Below are positions 7,685 to 15,229 of a DNA stretch of 21,776 nucleotides, piece by piece. A model generated the notes under the pieces. It searched no databases and was not told where the DNA came from. It saw nothing but the letters and a program-made list of their open reading frames with translations. Source of the stretch: Oscillospiraceae bacterium (GTDB lineage Bacteria; Bacillota_A; Clostridia; Oscillospirales; CAG-272); assembly GCA_015064665.1 (NCBI GenBank), contig SVRU01000045.1, positions 1-21,776 on the forward strand, written 5' to 3'. A program made the position numbers and the translations under genes. How positions within the stretch are numbered: the stretch's first letter is position 1; each line of letters begins with the position of its first letter.

Positions 7685-8428
7685 ATGAAAAAGGTACTCG
7701 CAATATCAAACAGCTTTGGAGTTGATGCCAACCACTATCTTTACGGCATATCAAGAAGTGCCGGTGAAGAAATAAAGGTTGTCACACTCTATATAGGCGG
7801 ATGCTCGCTTTACCGTCACTACAGAAATATGCTTTCGGAAGAGAAGGCTTATGCCCTTTACGTTAACGGAATGGCAACCGGTTTTTCTGTTTCTCTTAAG
7901 GAGGCCTTGCTTTCGGACGAGTGGGACGTAATTACGTATCAGCAGGCAAGCCCGACTTCGGGAGCGTATGAAACCTATCTCCCGTATCTTCCCGAGCTTT
8001 ACGCATATGCAAAAAAATATGCTCCCGCGGCAAAGCACTATATTCACGCAATCTGGGCACGCAGCGACGAATGGCTGAAAAAATCAAATCTCGTGTACAA
8101 GTCAAGTGCTGAAATGTTTGCCGCACATCATAAGGCATACGAACTGGCGGCAAAGGAAATATCTGCCGACGGATATATTCCCGCAACCGCAGCAATGGAA
8201 AAGCTTTATGCAAAAATGGGTGAGGCAGCATACCGTGACGGTGGCCACGCAAATTATGGCTCGGCAAGATATATGCTCGGCCTTGTCTGGTATATGACTC
8301 TGTTCGACAAGAAGGATATTGACAAGGTGAATTTCTCCGACTTTGACGTTCCGGTCACCGAAGAGGAGAAGAAAATCGCAGAAGAGTGCGCTATCGAAGC
8401 GGTTCTTGAAAATAATTACAAAAAATAA
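7685..8428 (+). CDS. DUF4886 domain SGNH-like hydrolase
   Basis: A 247-residue protein of the DUF4886 type. It begins with KVLAISNSFGVDANHYLY (Ser10 as likely nucleophile), then LYIGGCSLYRHYRNM (35-49), DVITYQQASPTSG (81-93) and a C-terminal DGGHANYGSARYMLG (Asp185, His188) that supplies the Asp/His pair seen in SGNH hydrolases. It starts three bases after the acetylesterase stop, so the two are one operon. DUF4886 proteins are frequent in polysaccharide-utilisation loci and are thought to be carbohydrate esterases, but to my knowledge activity is not well established. The gene ends just before a strong bidirectional terminator. Confidence 0.85.
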   Translation: MKKVLAISNSFGVDANHYLYGISRSAGEEIKVVTLYIGGCSLYRHYRNMLSEEKAYALYVNGMATGFSVSLKEALLSDEWDVITYQQASPTSGAYETYLPYLPELYAYAKKYAPAAKHYIHAIWARSDEWLKKSNLVYKSSAEMFAAHHKAYELAAKEISADGYIPATAAMEKLYAKMGEAAYRDGGHANYGSARYMLGLVWYMTLFDKKDIDKVNFSDFDVPVTEEEKKIAEECAIEAVLENNYKK

Positions 8429-8434
8429 AAAAAG

Positions 8435-8470
8435 AAGCGAAGCCAAACAAAAAAAGTTTTGGCTTCGCTT
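8435..8470. terminator. Bidirectional intrinsic terminator
   Basis: Perfect 13-base arms AAGCGAAGCCAAA (8435-8447) and TTTGGCTTCGCTT (8458-8470) flank an A-rich loop. T-runs follow on the plus strand, and an A-run to the left gives T-runs on the minus strand. It lies between convergent genes and serves both operons. Confidence 0.9.
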
Positions 8471-8480
8471 TTTATAAGTA

Positions 8481-9377
8481 TCAGACATCTGTGACGAGGA
8501 TTTTCACATCTCCGGACACCGTATATTCTCCGTATCCCGCGGGGACGAAAAAGGTGTCGCCCTGTTTCATCGTCTGACCGTCGATTTCTCCCACACCGGA
8601 TATGCAGGTTACGGCATTAAAAGAGTCGTGAGCCGCAAAAAAATCGCGAGCCCCCGACACCGTGTAGCTTTTTACGGTGAAATATTCGCATTTTCCGAGT
8701 ATTCCGTCATCGAATGCTAAGGGAGTGAATTTTTTTAGATTCGTTACGGCGAGAGCCTTATCGATATGTAGCTCGCGCTCATTACCGAATTTGTCGCGCC
8801 TTCCGTAATCGTATACTCGGTAGGTGAGGTTGGAATTCTGCTGAATCTCGCAGATAAGACATCCCTTGGCTATCGCGTGGATAGTTCCCGACGGAATAAA
8901 GTAGCATTCGCCGGGCTTTACCTCGTAGAAATTCAAAAGCTCGGTCAGCCTTTTTTCTTTTATTGCCGCCTCAAATTCAACACGGGTAATGTTTTCCTTA
9001 AATCCGAGGTATATTCCCGCGCCCTCCTCAGCCTCGACGATATACCACATCTCAGTCTTTCCGTAGGAGTTTTCGTTTTTGAGCGCGTATTCGTCAGACG
9101 GATGAACCTGAACCGAAAGGTCGGCTTTCGCATCAATAAATTTGATAAGAACGGGGAAATATGGAAAATTCGATGCATTTTCGCCTATATCCTCTCGGTA
9201 TGCCGCTTCCATAAGAGTGCGGCCGTCAGAAATTCTTGTCGGTCCATCCTTATGGAATGACAGCTCCCAGCTTTCAGCACAAGGGGTAAGCTCGGTTATC
9301 TTTCCGTATTTTTTCTTCAACTTGTTTCCGCCCCATATGTAATCCTTGCATACGGGGTATAACTTTTCTATTTTCAT
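8481..9377 (-). CDS. manA: Mannose-6-phosphate isomerase, class I
   Basis: A 298-residue type I phosphomannose isomerase (cupin fold, zinc enzyme), which interconverts mannose 6-phosphate and fructose 6-phosphate in the cytoplasm. Visible zinc-site elements are SVQVHPSDEYA (Gln90, His92), KTEMWY (Glu109) and SGTIHAIAKG (His167), followed by EIQQNSNLTYRVYDYGR (about 175-191), typical of the short Firmicutes form. The ATG at 9377 is chosen because it follows the upstream stop as TAAAATG with GGCGG nearby. A longer in-frame start would overlap the upstream gene by about 50 bases. It is the last gene of a six-gene operon, directly after an SGNH esterase, and could channel mannose released from the glycan into glycolysis. 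Confidence 0.92.
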   Translation of the reverse strand: MKIEKLYPVCKDYIWGGNKLKKKYGKITELTPCAESWELSFHKDGPTRISDGRTLMEAAYREDIGENASNFPYFPVLIKFIDAKADLSVQVHPSDEYALKNENSYGKTEMWYIVEAEEGAGIYLGFKENITRVEFEAAIKEKRLTELLNFYEVKPGECYFIPSGTIHAIAKGCLICEIQQNSNLTYRVYDYGRRDKFGNERELHIDKALAVTNLKKFTPLAFDDGILGKCEYFTVKSYTVSGARDFFAAHDSFNAVTCISGVGEIDGQTMKQGDTFFVPAGYGEYTVSGDVKILVTDV

Positions 9378-9378
9378 T

Positions 9379-10020
9379 TTAACCGCCAATGTTGTCTGCC
9401 GTGTATTTTTCGGGCTCAAAGTTTTCAATATTTACCTCGCCTGCCTTGATTCCAAGCTGACTGCATATCACCGAAATAACCCTGCCGCCGATAATTTCTG
9501 TCGCCTCGGGCGTGTTGTAATGCGTGGCATCGGAATGATATGTATCGGGCAGACTCTTTGTGAGAGCATAAAGGTCGTTTATTACGGTATCCGTGCCCGC
9601 AAGCGCTTCAATTGCCTTTCTGTTGTAGCTGTCAATTACATCGTTATGCCTTATAAATTCCTTTGCCACACCCTCAATTACAGAGGTTGAGGTAGCGAAA
9701 ACTATTTTCGCATGGGGGAAGAGGAAACGAAGTCTTTTGTCAATTCTTTTTATAAATGCGGCGTAAAAATCAATCGGTGTCAAAGGACCGTCGCCGAAAA
9801 GCTCAAGCACGTCCCAAAGTCCCGCATTCCAATGAACGAGGTCAACGTCAGCGCCCATTCCGAGATTGTTTTTCCAGGTGTGAGCGTAGCGCAATACGTA
9901 CTCGGCAAATCTCGAATTTTCTTCGGGATAATAAACCTCGGCAGCTCCGCTGAGCGCCTCCTTTACGTATTTATCGTAACCCATTCTTATCGAATCACCA
10001 ATTAAAAATATTTTTTTCAT
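9379..10020 (-). CDS. SGNH/GDSL hydrolase
   Basis: A 213-residue SGNH/GDSL esterase or lipase-like protein. Block I is IFLIGDSIRMGY (Ser10), Asn65 in HWNAGLWD is the block III Asn, and the C-terminal SDATHYN holds Asp164 and His167. It is short, with no signal peptide or membrane segment, so it is probably an intracellular carbohydrate esterase. It is coupled to manA (one base between stop and ATG) and follows a small membrane-protein gene by 30 bases. Together with the esterases at 6944, 7685, 10929 and 13821 it makes the window unusually rich in deacylating enzymes. The acyl group and sugar are not determinable. Confidence 0.88.
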   Translation of the reverse strand: MKKIFLIGDSIRMGYDKYVKEALSGAAEVYYPEENSRFAEYVLRYAHTWKNNLGMGADVDLVHWNAGLWDVLELFGDGPLTPIDFYAAFIKRIDKRLRFLFPHAKIVFATSTSVIEGVAKEFIRHNDVIDSYNRKAIEALAGTDTVINDLYALTKSLPDTYHSDATHYNTPEATEIIGGRVISVICSQLGIKAGEVNIENFEPEKYTADNIGG

Positions 10021-10050
10021 TTTATTACCTCTTTAGTGTTTCGCTTATAA

Positions 10051-10407
10051 TCAAAGCGCTTTATAAACTATAACGAAGATGAAAAAAGCAGCGAGGAGAA
10101 ATACCAAAACGGTATTATAAACGGTGACAGCCGTGTAACTTTCCTTAGTTTTGACACCCTTTGAGTTAACGCATCCCCAGCCGTTTTTATGGGAATAGAT
10201 AAAAAGTCCGCCGAGCAAAAGCCAGGAGAGCGCGGTGAGGGCAGTTAGCCAAAGATAGTAATTTCTAAGTGCGTAAAAAACGATAAATGTCACCGTCAAT
10301 GCAAAAGGCGGGATAGATGAAAGCGCAATAATCAGTCTTCTGTTTTTTGATAACTTTAAAAGCTGCTCTCTTTTCTGAGCCTTGTTTTTTGAAATTTTTT
10401 TCTTCAT
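10051..10407 (-). CDS. Small three-helix membrane protein, unknown function
   Basis: A 118-residue protein with a very basic N-terminus (residues 1-24, rich in Lys and Arg) and three hydrophobic stretches at about 25-47, 50-71 and 93-117. By the positive-inside rule the N-terminus faces the cytoplasm. No family motif is recognised. It lies 15 bases after the GNAT gene and 30 bases before the SGNH gene, clearly within the operon. Together with the four-helix protein at the operon head it may reflect a membrane function, but nothing in the sequence defines it. Confidence 0.7.
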   Translation of the reverse strand: MKKKISKNKAQKREQLLKLSKNRRLIIALSSIPPFALTVTFIVFYALRNYYLWLTALTALSWLLLGGLFIYSHKNGWGCVNSKGVKTKESYTAVTVYNTVLVFLLAAFFIFVIVYKAL

Positions 10408-10422
10408 GTTTTACTCCGTGAT

Positions 10423-10932
10423 TTAATATATTTTGTAAACGTCTTTGTAAATCTGTTTCTTTGCGCTTTCAAAATCCGAAAGCACATTCGGGTAGCTTAA
10501 CAGCACGAGCCTTGTGCCGCAGTCACCTTTTCTGTAAGGCGGTTGGAAATATTCATAGATATTTTCGTGAAAGGCGCATCGCTTATAAAAGGAAATTCGC
10601 CGACTCTTTATTTCGTTCTCCGGCGGCTCTGCTTCAAGAAGAATTTTGTCATATTTATCTTTAAGAAGGGCGAGAGTCCTTTCACCGAGTCCTTTGTTGC
10701 GAAAGTCCGCGTAGATTACGAAATGCTCGACGAATGCAAACTCGGAAAGCTCCCAAACTGTAATAAATCCGACACGGATGTCATCACACAGCACGTGATA
10801 CAGCGAATATCCGTCTTCTTTCATAACCTCGCGCGCCGATTCATAGTCCCGTATTTCCTCAGGAATGAAATTCTTTTGCATCTCGCGGTATATACCGTCA
10901 AACTCGCTTACGGTTGCTTTTCTTAATTTCAT
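10423..10932 (-). CDS. GNAT family N-acetyltransferase
   Basis: A 169-residue GNAT-fold acetyltransferase. The N-terminal MKLRKATVSEFDGIY segment, the strand pair around RVGFITVWE (53-61), FAFVEHFVIYADFRNKGLGE with the acetyl-CoA pyrophosphate loop (Arg78-Gly83), and ISFYKRCAFHE are all as expected. The family moves acetyl from acetyl-CoA to an amine of a small molecule or protein. Its ATG overlaps the stop of the upstream alpha/beta hydrolase by four bases (ATGA). Placed next to esterases it could acetylate an amino sugar, but this is a large and diverse family and the substrate is unknown. Confidence 0.85.
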   Translation of the reverse strand: MKLRKATVSEFDGIYREMQKNFIPEEIRDYESAREVMKEDGYSLYHVLCDDIRVGFITVWELSEFAFVEHFVIYADFRNKGLGERTLALLKDKYDKILLEAEPPENEIKSRRISFYKRCAFHENIYEYFQPPYRKGDCGTRLVLLSYPNVLSDFESAKKQIYKDVYKIY

Positions 10933-11603
10933 TTTGCATCTATAAAATCTATTATCGGCGAAATGTCCTCAAGCGAGTGCGGATGATGCTTACAATCCGG
11001 CTTTACTGCCGAAGTAATCTCTATTCCGTTTTCGTCGCAAAATTCAATCAACTTTTTTGCATTCGTATCAAACGGAACGACCTCGTCGGAGCCGCCCGCA
11101 ATCAATAGAAGCGGAATTTTTGCATCAAAAAATTCTCTGAGATTGCAAATCGGGTGACCCTTGAAGCTCTTTACCGTTTCCTCGGTCAACGAATACTCGT
11201 CATATACCTGTGCGAGAAGATGCTCGCCGGGTCCCGTAAGAGTTCCAAGGTCAAGCACCGGTGCGTCAAGATAAACCTTTTCAACGAAATCGGGGTAGAA
11301 AAGGGCATAGTTAAATGCATAGGTTCCGCCTCTTGAGAATCCGAAAAGAATTGCCTTCTCAGACAGGTTAAATTCCTTGACTGCAAATTTGTGAAATTTG
11401 TTCATCATTCTTACAGCACGCGGTGAGCCCCACATATCGTGTATTTTATATGTCACACGGGTATAGCCCTTATCAAAAAGAGCCAGCTCCGCATCCTCAA
11501 ATGCGTGCAAAAATTCGGTCTTCCATATCCATTTTCCGTTTGGCTTATCGGGGATAATGACAGTTGCCGAATATCCGTTGAACTCAAAATTAATCTCTTT
11601 CAT
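10929..11603 (-). CDS. Alpha/beta hydrolase (small esterase/peptidase-like)
   Basis: A 224-residue alpha/beta hydrolase. The nucleophile elbow is GFSRG (Ser90), the acid is likely Asp173 in LLIAGGSDEVVPFD, and the His is in CKHHPHSLED (206-209). The fold core is complete with only a small lid, as in acyl esterases related to prolyl-oligopeptidase-type enzymes. No export signal is present. It overlaps the upstream membrane gene by 14 bases and the GNAT gene by four, so this is a tightly packed operon. It is probably a carbohydrate or xenobiotic ester hydrolase; specificity cannot be read from the sequence. Confidence 0.85.
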   Translation of the reverse strand: MKEINFEFNGYSATVIIPDKPNGKWIWKTEFLHAFEDAELALFDKGYTRVTYKIHDMWGSPRAVRMMNKFHKFAVKEFNLSEKAILFGFSRGGTYAFNYALFYPDFVEKVYLDAPVLDLGTLTGPGEHLLAQVYDEYSLTEETVKSFKGHPICNLREFFDAKIPLLLIAGGSDEVVPFDTNAKKLIEFCDENGIEITSAVKPDCKHHPHSLEDISPIIDFIDAK

Positions 11604-11961
11604 TTTTATCTCTCTTTCTCGTGAAATTTATAAGAGCTGTGACAAGTGTTGCTACGTATCCGAGTATGAAATATATCGCAGAGTAAACGTATAGGTCCCA
11701 TACCATTTCCTTGATTGTAATGGAATAAAGGGGTGGGAACAAGGTGGCGAAAGCAAGCGGTAAGCACCAAAGCCGTTTTATATCAAATCCCGAAAGGATG
11801 CCATATACGATAGATGCTATGGGGTACAGAACAAAAAACAAAAGAAAAATCAAGCCCATAGCCGAATCGGCAGTTGCGGTTTTGAAAATAATTAAAGGAG
11901 TAACGAATAAGAGTACAATAATGCTTAGGCATAGCAAAACGATTTTATAGCTTGGTTTCAT
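11590..11961 (-). CDS. Four-helix membrane protein, unknown function
   Basis: A 123-residue integral membrane protein with hydrophobic segments at about 6-26, 34-56, 66-85 and 89-112 and a charged C-terminus (FTRKRDKNERD). No known family is recognised. It is the first gene of the operon ending with manA; a promoter lies about 50 bases upstream. Its stop lies 14 bases inside the next gene, indicating coupled translation with the alpha/beta hydrolase. Confidence 0.7.
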   Translation of the reverse strand: MKPSYKIVLLCLSIIVLLFVTPLIIFKTATADSAMGLIFLLFFVLYPIASIVYGILSGFDIKRLWCLPLAFATLFPPLYSITIKEMVWDLYVYSAIYFILGYVATLVTALINFTRKRDKNERD

Positions 11962-12011
11962 TTGTTCTGTGCAACCCCTTTCATCAGATTATTCACCCTT
12001 GCATATATATA

Positions 12012-12040
12012 ATTCTAGCACATTTATTTAAATATTTCAA
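12012..12040 (-). promoter_or_regulatory. Promoter of the six-gene manA operon
   Basis: On the minus strand TTGAAA (12035-12040) and TAGAAT (12012-12017) are 17 bases apart, with TG one base upstream of the -10. The first ATG of the operon is at 11961. No other promoter-like sequence is apparent in the short gaps down to manA. Confidence 0.65.
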
Positions 12041-12047
12041 TATAAAT

Positions 12048-12079
12048 AAAAAGCTTCGCTGAAAAAAACGAAGCTTTTT
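12048..12079. terminator. Intrinsic terminator after the FAD oxidoreductase operon
   Basis: Eleven-base arms AAAAAGCTTCG (12048-12058) and CGAAGCTTTTT (12069-12079) surround a ten-base loop. On the minus strand it lies 12 bases past the oxidoreductase stop and is followed by a U-rich stretch, separating that operon from the next promoter. Confidence 0.85.
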
Positions 12080-12091
12080 TGAATTTTTTTA

Positions 12092-13594
12092 TTAACCGTT
12101 TCTCGGTGTCTGGTCTATTGCGTATTTTGAATAGTCACCGTCGCCGAGCGACTCAATCTTTCTGAAGCCCTGACCGATGTTACAGTTGTTTTCAACGAGC
12201 CTTCTCTGAAGCTTTGCAACGTCAAGATTACGGGGGGAAACACCCTCTTTTATAGACATGGCGGATGCCGTTCCCGCGGCTTCACCCATTGCCATACAGC
12301 ACATAAGAAGGCGCGTGCCGCTTTGACCGGGAACATCGGAAGAAATATTTCTGCCTGCCGCAAGCACGTTTTCAAGACGAATCGGAACAAGCGAGCGATA
12401 GGGAATCTCATAGTGATAGGTCTGGCTCATATCAACGAGCTCCTTCATATTTATGCGCTTTAAACTGTCATCGGGCGGCAGCTGTGAACCCCAGCCCGCA
12501 ATGTTTGATATGTATGCCTCCTCGCCGTTTGGCAGCGTTCCCTTGAACCATTTCATATTTCCGGGGCTCTCAAAGCCGTGAAGGTCAAATCCGTGCCAGC
12601 TTATCGCGATGACGTCGTCAAACGTCTTTCCGGTGGCGATGTCCATACCCGTGAAGCGATATTCACCTATGATACGGCGGCTCTCACGCACACCGAGCAG
12701 GCTTCCCGTGTATGAAAGGTAGCTGTCCTCAAAGCCGGGGATGTTCTTTTTGATAAACGCCGCGAGAATATTACATTGCTCTCTGCCCTCAATATACATA
12801 CGGGTGAGGTCGTTGTTATCGCAGGGGAAGCAGTTTCTTGAGTGCGCAAAGCAGATGCTGACCTCGTCCTTTCCGCAATGCTCGGGGCGGTCGGGAATAT
12901 GCGTGAGCCAGTTAAGGTGGTTGTCAATAGGGGGAAGCTCGCCACATGATATTGCCTTATCGAGAAGCTTTATCCATTTCGTGTCGTTAAGGAAAACGTC
13001 GCTTTCCTTATATTTGTCCATATCAACGCCGCCGAGAACGAACTCGAGCGAGCATCCCATAGACATATGATCCTTTTCGCGTCCTACCTCGACCTCTCCG
13101 CCTGCAAAGTAAACGAGGTCGGAGTCACCCGATGCGTCAACGAAGCGTTTTCCGAGAACGGCAACTCTTCCTTGCTTCGTATGCACAACGATTCCTTTTA
13201 CGGTGTTTCCGTCAACGATAGTATCTACAAGAGGGGTTACGAGAAGCACATCTATACCTGCCTCGCGTACCATGCGGTCGAAAAGAAGCTTGTGCTTTTC
13301 GGGATTTGTGTTTCTTTTGCGAAGACCGTTCATATCCGTAAGTCTCTCGAAAAATTCGGTGCCTATTCCCGAAAGGAAGTCAAGGGGAATATTAACAATA
13401 CCCATTGTTGCAAGTCCGCCGAGTGCGGAGGTGTTTTCAATGATAATCGTCTTTGCACCCTCTTTTGCCGCTGCAAGCGCCGCGCCGACGCCCGCCATAC
13501 CGCCGCCGACTACGACAACGTCGTATTCACCGTATATCGAAAGCTCCTCGCTGTCAAAAACAACTTTTCCGTTTTCGCATTTGTACTGTTTCAT
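12092..13594 (-). CDS. FAD-dependent oxidoreductase (FAD_oxidored / PF12831-like)
   Basis: A 500-residue flavoprotein with a Rossmann dinucleotide site at the N-terminus: YDVVVVGGGMAGVGAALAAAKEGAKTIIIE (24-53, glycines 30, 32, 35). GLATMGIVN, RFVDASGDSDLVYFAGGE and a second FAD contact DVPGQSGTRLLMCCMAMGEAAGTASAMS near the C-terminus follow. This matches the FAD_oxidored family, often found with polysaccharide genes in gut bacteria, whose substrates are mostly unknown. There is no signal peptide, so it is cytoplasmic. It is 16 bases after a 2x[4Fe-4S] ferredoxin gene, which would logically be its electron donor or acceptor, and downstream of an esterase. The set could oxidise or reduce a compound that the esterase frees; this is inference. 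Confidence 0.88.
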   Translation of the reverse strand: MKQYKCENGKVVFDSEELSIYGEYDVVVVGGGMAGVGAALAAAKEGAKTIIIENTSALGGLATMGIVNIPLDFLSGIGTEFFERLTDMNGLRKRNTNPEKHKLLFDRMVREAGIDVLLVTPLVDTIVDGNTVKGIVVHTKQGRVAVLGKRFVDASGDSDLVYFAGGEVEVGREKDHMSMGCSLEFVLGGVDMDKYKESDVFLNDTKWIKLLDKAISCGELPPIDNHLNWLTHIPDRPEHCGKDEVSICFAHSRNCFPCDNNDLTRMYIEGREQCNILAAFIKKNIPGFEDSYLSYTGSLLGVRESRRIIGEYRFTGMDIATGKTFDDVIAISWHGFDLHGFESPGNMKWFKGTLPNGEEAYISNIAGWGSQLPPDDSLKRINMKELVDMSQTYHYEIPYRSLVPIRLENVLAAGRNISSDVPGQSGTRLLMCCMAMGEAAGTASAMSIKEGVSPRNLDVAKLQRRLVENNCNIGQGFRKIESLGDGDYSKYAIDQTPRNG

Positions 13595-13610
13595 TATTTA
13601 TACCTCATAT

Positions 13611-13805
13611 TTAATTATTTTCAAATCTCTTGATTGCCTCGGGCTGACAAGCATCAAAGCATCTGCCGCATCCGATGCACTTTTCTTCATCAATTTTTGC
13701 CGATACGTCCTCAATCATTTTGATAGCACCTACGGGGCACTGATAAATGCAGGTCATGCATAGCGCGCATCCGCCGCCAACACGGTATGTATATTTTTTT
13801 GCCAT
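13611..13805 (-). CDS. 2x[4Fe-4S] ferredoxin
   Basis: A 64-residue bacterial-type ferredoxin with two complete cluster motifs: Cys13, 16, 19, 23 (CALCMTCIYQCP) and Cys43, 46, 49, 53 (CIGCGRCFDACQP). The first motif has Ala-Leu and Met-Thr between cysteines instead of the common Ile-Gly and Gly-Ala, and the spacing is standard. It carries low-potential electrons in the cytoplasm. It lies between an esterase and an FAD oxidoreductase with gaps of about 15 bases on each side, so the three genes form one operon. It is probably a dedicated partner of the flavoprotein rather than the main housekeeping ferredoxin. Confidence 0.93.
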   Translation of the reverse strand: MAKKYTYRVGGGCALCMTCIYQCPVGAIKMIEDVSAKIDEEKCIGCGRCFDACQPEAIKRFENN

Positions 13806-13820
13806 TTTATTATCTCCTTT

Positions 13821-15077
13821 TTATGTTTTTTTGAGAGCGCATTCCATTTGCGCTAAAATTTTCATTACGTCACCTCGTCCGATGTCCGATATTATCTCAT
13901 CGGGGGAAAGAGGCTTTGAATTAAAGGTGGGGGGATAGATATCTGCAAGAGTTGTTCCCTCGGGCATTTTTTTGCCTGAAAGCATTTCCGATGTTTCATC
14001 AAGTGTTAGAGCGTCCGATGGCATGTCAACGTGCCACGCTTTGAGTCCGTTAATAAAATCCGCGTCCGTGTCGCACTCTTCTTTAGGTTCTTTTATTCCG
14101 AGTGATTTTGCAAGGAATTTCGCAATAATATATCTGTCGCTGTCGGTCCATGAATGCGACTCTTTCGTCAGGGCGAACTCGAAATTTTCCTCGCACCCCA
14201 TTTGAATATAAATATTCTTAAGCTTTCGCGCATTGCGGTGGAAAATGTCCATCGGAATCAGATAGTCCATCTCGCCTTGCTCAACAAGCAAAGGTTTTGG
14301 CGCAAAAAGCGACAGAACCTCCCACATTTCGGGTCCGTGAGCAATTCCGGGGAGCAGATTGCAGGAGCAGTGCGGACGCTCCTTTGAAAGTATGTATGAA
14401 AACTCCGAGGGATATCCGCTGCTTGAGATGACGCACAGCTCAGGCGCAAGCGCCGCAAGGAAAAGGCAGAGTGTGCCGCCACCCGAATTTCCGCATGCCG
14501 CAAATTTATCGGAATCAAAGCGAGGGTCATTTTTCATGTGCCGAATAAGCGCTACGGATTCCATAACTATCATGCCTTGAAGAGTTAAGCCACAGTAAAA
14601 CGGACCGACCGAATACCAGTGCCCCATATTTTCTCTGTCACCCTGACCGATATTGTCGGGAACGATTACGGCTGCGCCAAGCTGCGTGAGCTTTCTCGCC
14701 ATAAGCGCGTAACCGTTTGTTAATCTGCCGTCCTTTCCGTGACCGCAGAACAGGAATATCAAGGGCATCTTTTTGTCGGTGTCGGGCAGGTAAAGCGATG
14801 CCGATGCGTAAACGTTTTTCCACGTGGTATATCTTAACTGCTTTACCGAGTATCCGTCAAGATTATCGCATGAAATTTCGGTCATGCCCGAGATTTCGGG
14901 AACAAGCTTTTCGTCATACGCGAGAATTTTTTTGACATCCTCCCGTATCTCCGAGCGCGTCTTTTCATCGGTAGGGAAGCGTAGGGGCTTTTTTATGCGT
15001 GCTTCTGCAAATCTTTTTTCATAGTCGTCATATACACGCATGGTGTTAAAGAGCTTTTGCTTATCCAGAAAATTCAC
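13821..15077 (-). CDS. Alpha/beta hydrolase, acetyl(xylan)-esterase-like
   Basis: A 418-residue alpha/beta hydrolase similar to acetyl-esterase/Abhydrolase_7-type enzymes. The nucleophile elbow is GNSGGG (Ser198), the acid is Asp271 in EQGEMDYLIP, and the His is in KESHSW (His308). An oxyanion-type FLFCGHGKDGR (108-118) precedes. Residues 1-90 form an N-terminal cap, and about 80 residues follow the core. The start is uncertain. The GTG at 15077 overlaps its own AGAGGTG ribosome site; a CTG at 15068 has ideal spacing to it; the first ATG is at 15041 without a clear site. No signal peptide is apparent. It heads the operon with ferredoxin and FAD oxidoreductase and is divergent from the AraC-type regulator, which probably controls it. 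Confidence 0.85.
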   Translation of the reverse strand: MNFLDKQKLFNTMRVYDDYEKRFAEARIKKPLRFPTDEKTRSEIREDVKKILAYDEKLVPEISGMTEISCDNLDGYSVKQLRYTTWKNVYASASLYLPDTDKKMPLIFLFCGHGKDGRLTNGYALMARKLTQLGAAVIVPDNIGQGDRENMGHWYSVGPFYCGLTLQGMIVMESVALIRHMKNDPRFDSDKFAACGNSGGGTLCLFLAALAPELCVISSSGYPSEFSYILSKERPHCSCNLLPGIAHGPEMWEVLSLFAPKPLLVEQGEMDYLIPMDIFHRNARKLKNIYIQMGCEENFEFALTKESHSWTDSDRYIIAKFLAKSLGIKEPKEECDTDADFINGLKAWHVDMPSDALTLDETSEMLSGKKMPEGTTLADIYPPTFNSKPLSPDEIISDIGRGDVMKILAQMECALKKT

Positions 15078-15127
15078 CTCTTCTTTCTGTTTGCAATATT
15101 ATTCTATCATTACGCTTTAAAAAAAGC

Positions 15128-15148
15128 TATACACTAATTTCGTGTATA
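15128..15148. promoter_or_regulatory. Inverted-repeat candidate operator
   Basis: TATACAC (15128-15134) and GTGTATA (15142-15148) are perfect inverted arms with a seven-base gap. The site lies in the 152-base region between the esterase operon and the araC-type gene, upstream of the latter's -35. It is a reasonable binding site for that regulator or for another repressor. Confidence 0.5.
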
Positions 15149-15183
15149 TTTGTACGATTTTCTGATTTTTTGTTCAACTTCTG

Positions 15184-15212
15184 TTGACAGCGGTTATTGC
15201 GCGTGCTATAAT
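15184..15212 (+). promoter_or_regulatory. Perfect consensus promoter of the AraC-type gene
   Basis: TTGACA (15184-15189), a 17-base spacer and TATAAT (15207-15212). The expected start (about 15219) coincides with the ribosome site GAGGTG (15219-15224), giving a leader of only about 11 bases before the ATG at 15230. The first nine bases (TTGACAGCG) are the same as at the promoter at 6869. Confidence 0.8.
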
Positions 15213-15229
15213 TTTCACGAGGTGATTTT

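Noticed and set aside
13067..13763. Plus-strand frames antisense to the FAD oxidoreductase and ferredoxin
   Set aside because: Both sense genes have intact cofactor motifs; the antisense frames show no family or ribosome site.
15078..15127. Promoter for the esterase operon on the minus strand
   Set aside because: TAGAAT-like -10 sequences exist but no -35 with good spacing; it may depend on the activator, so no coordinates are given.
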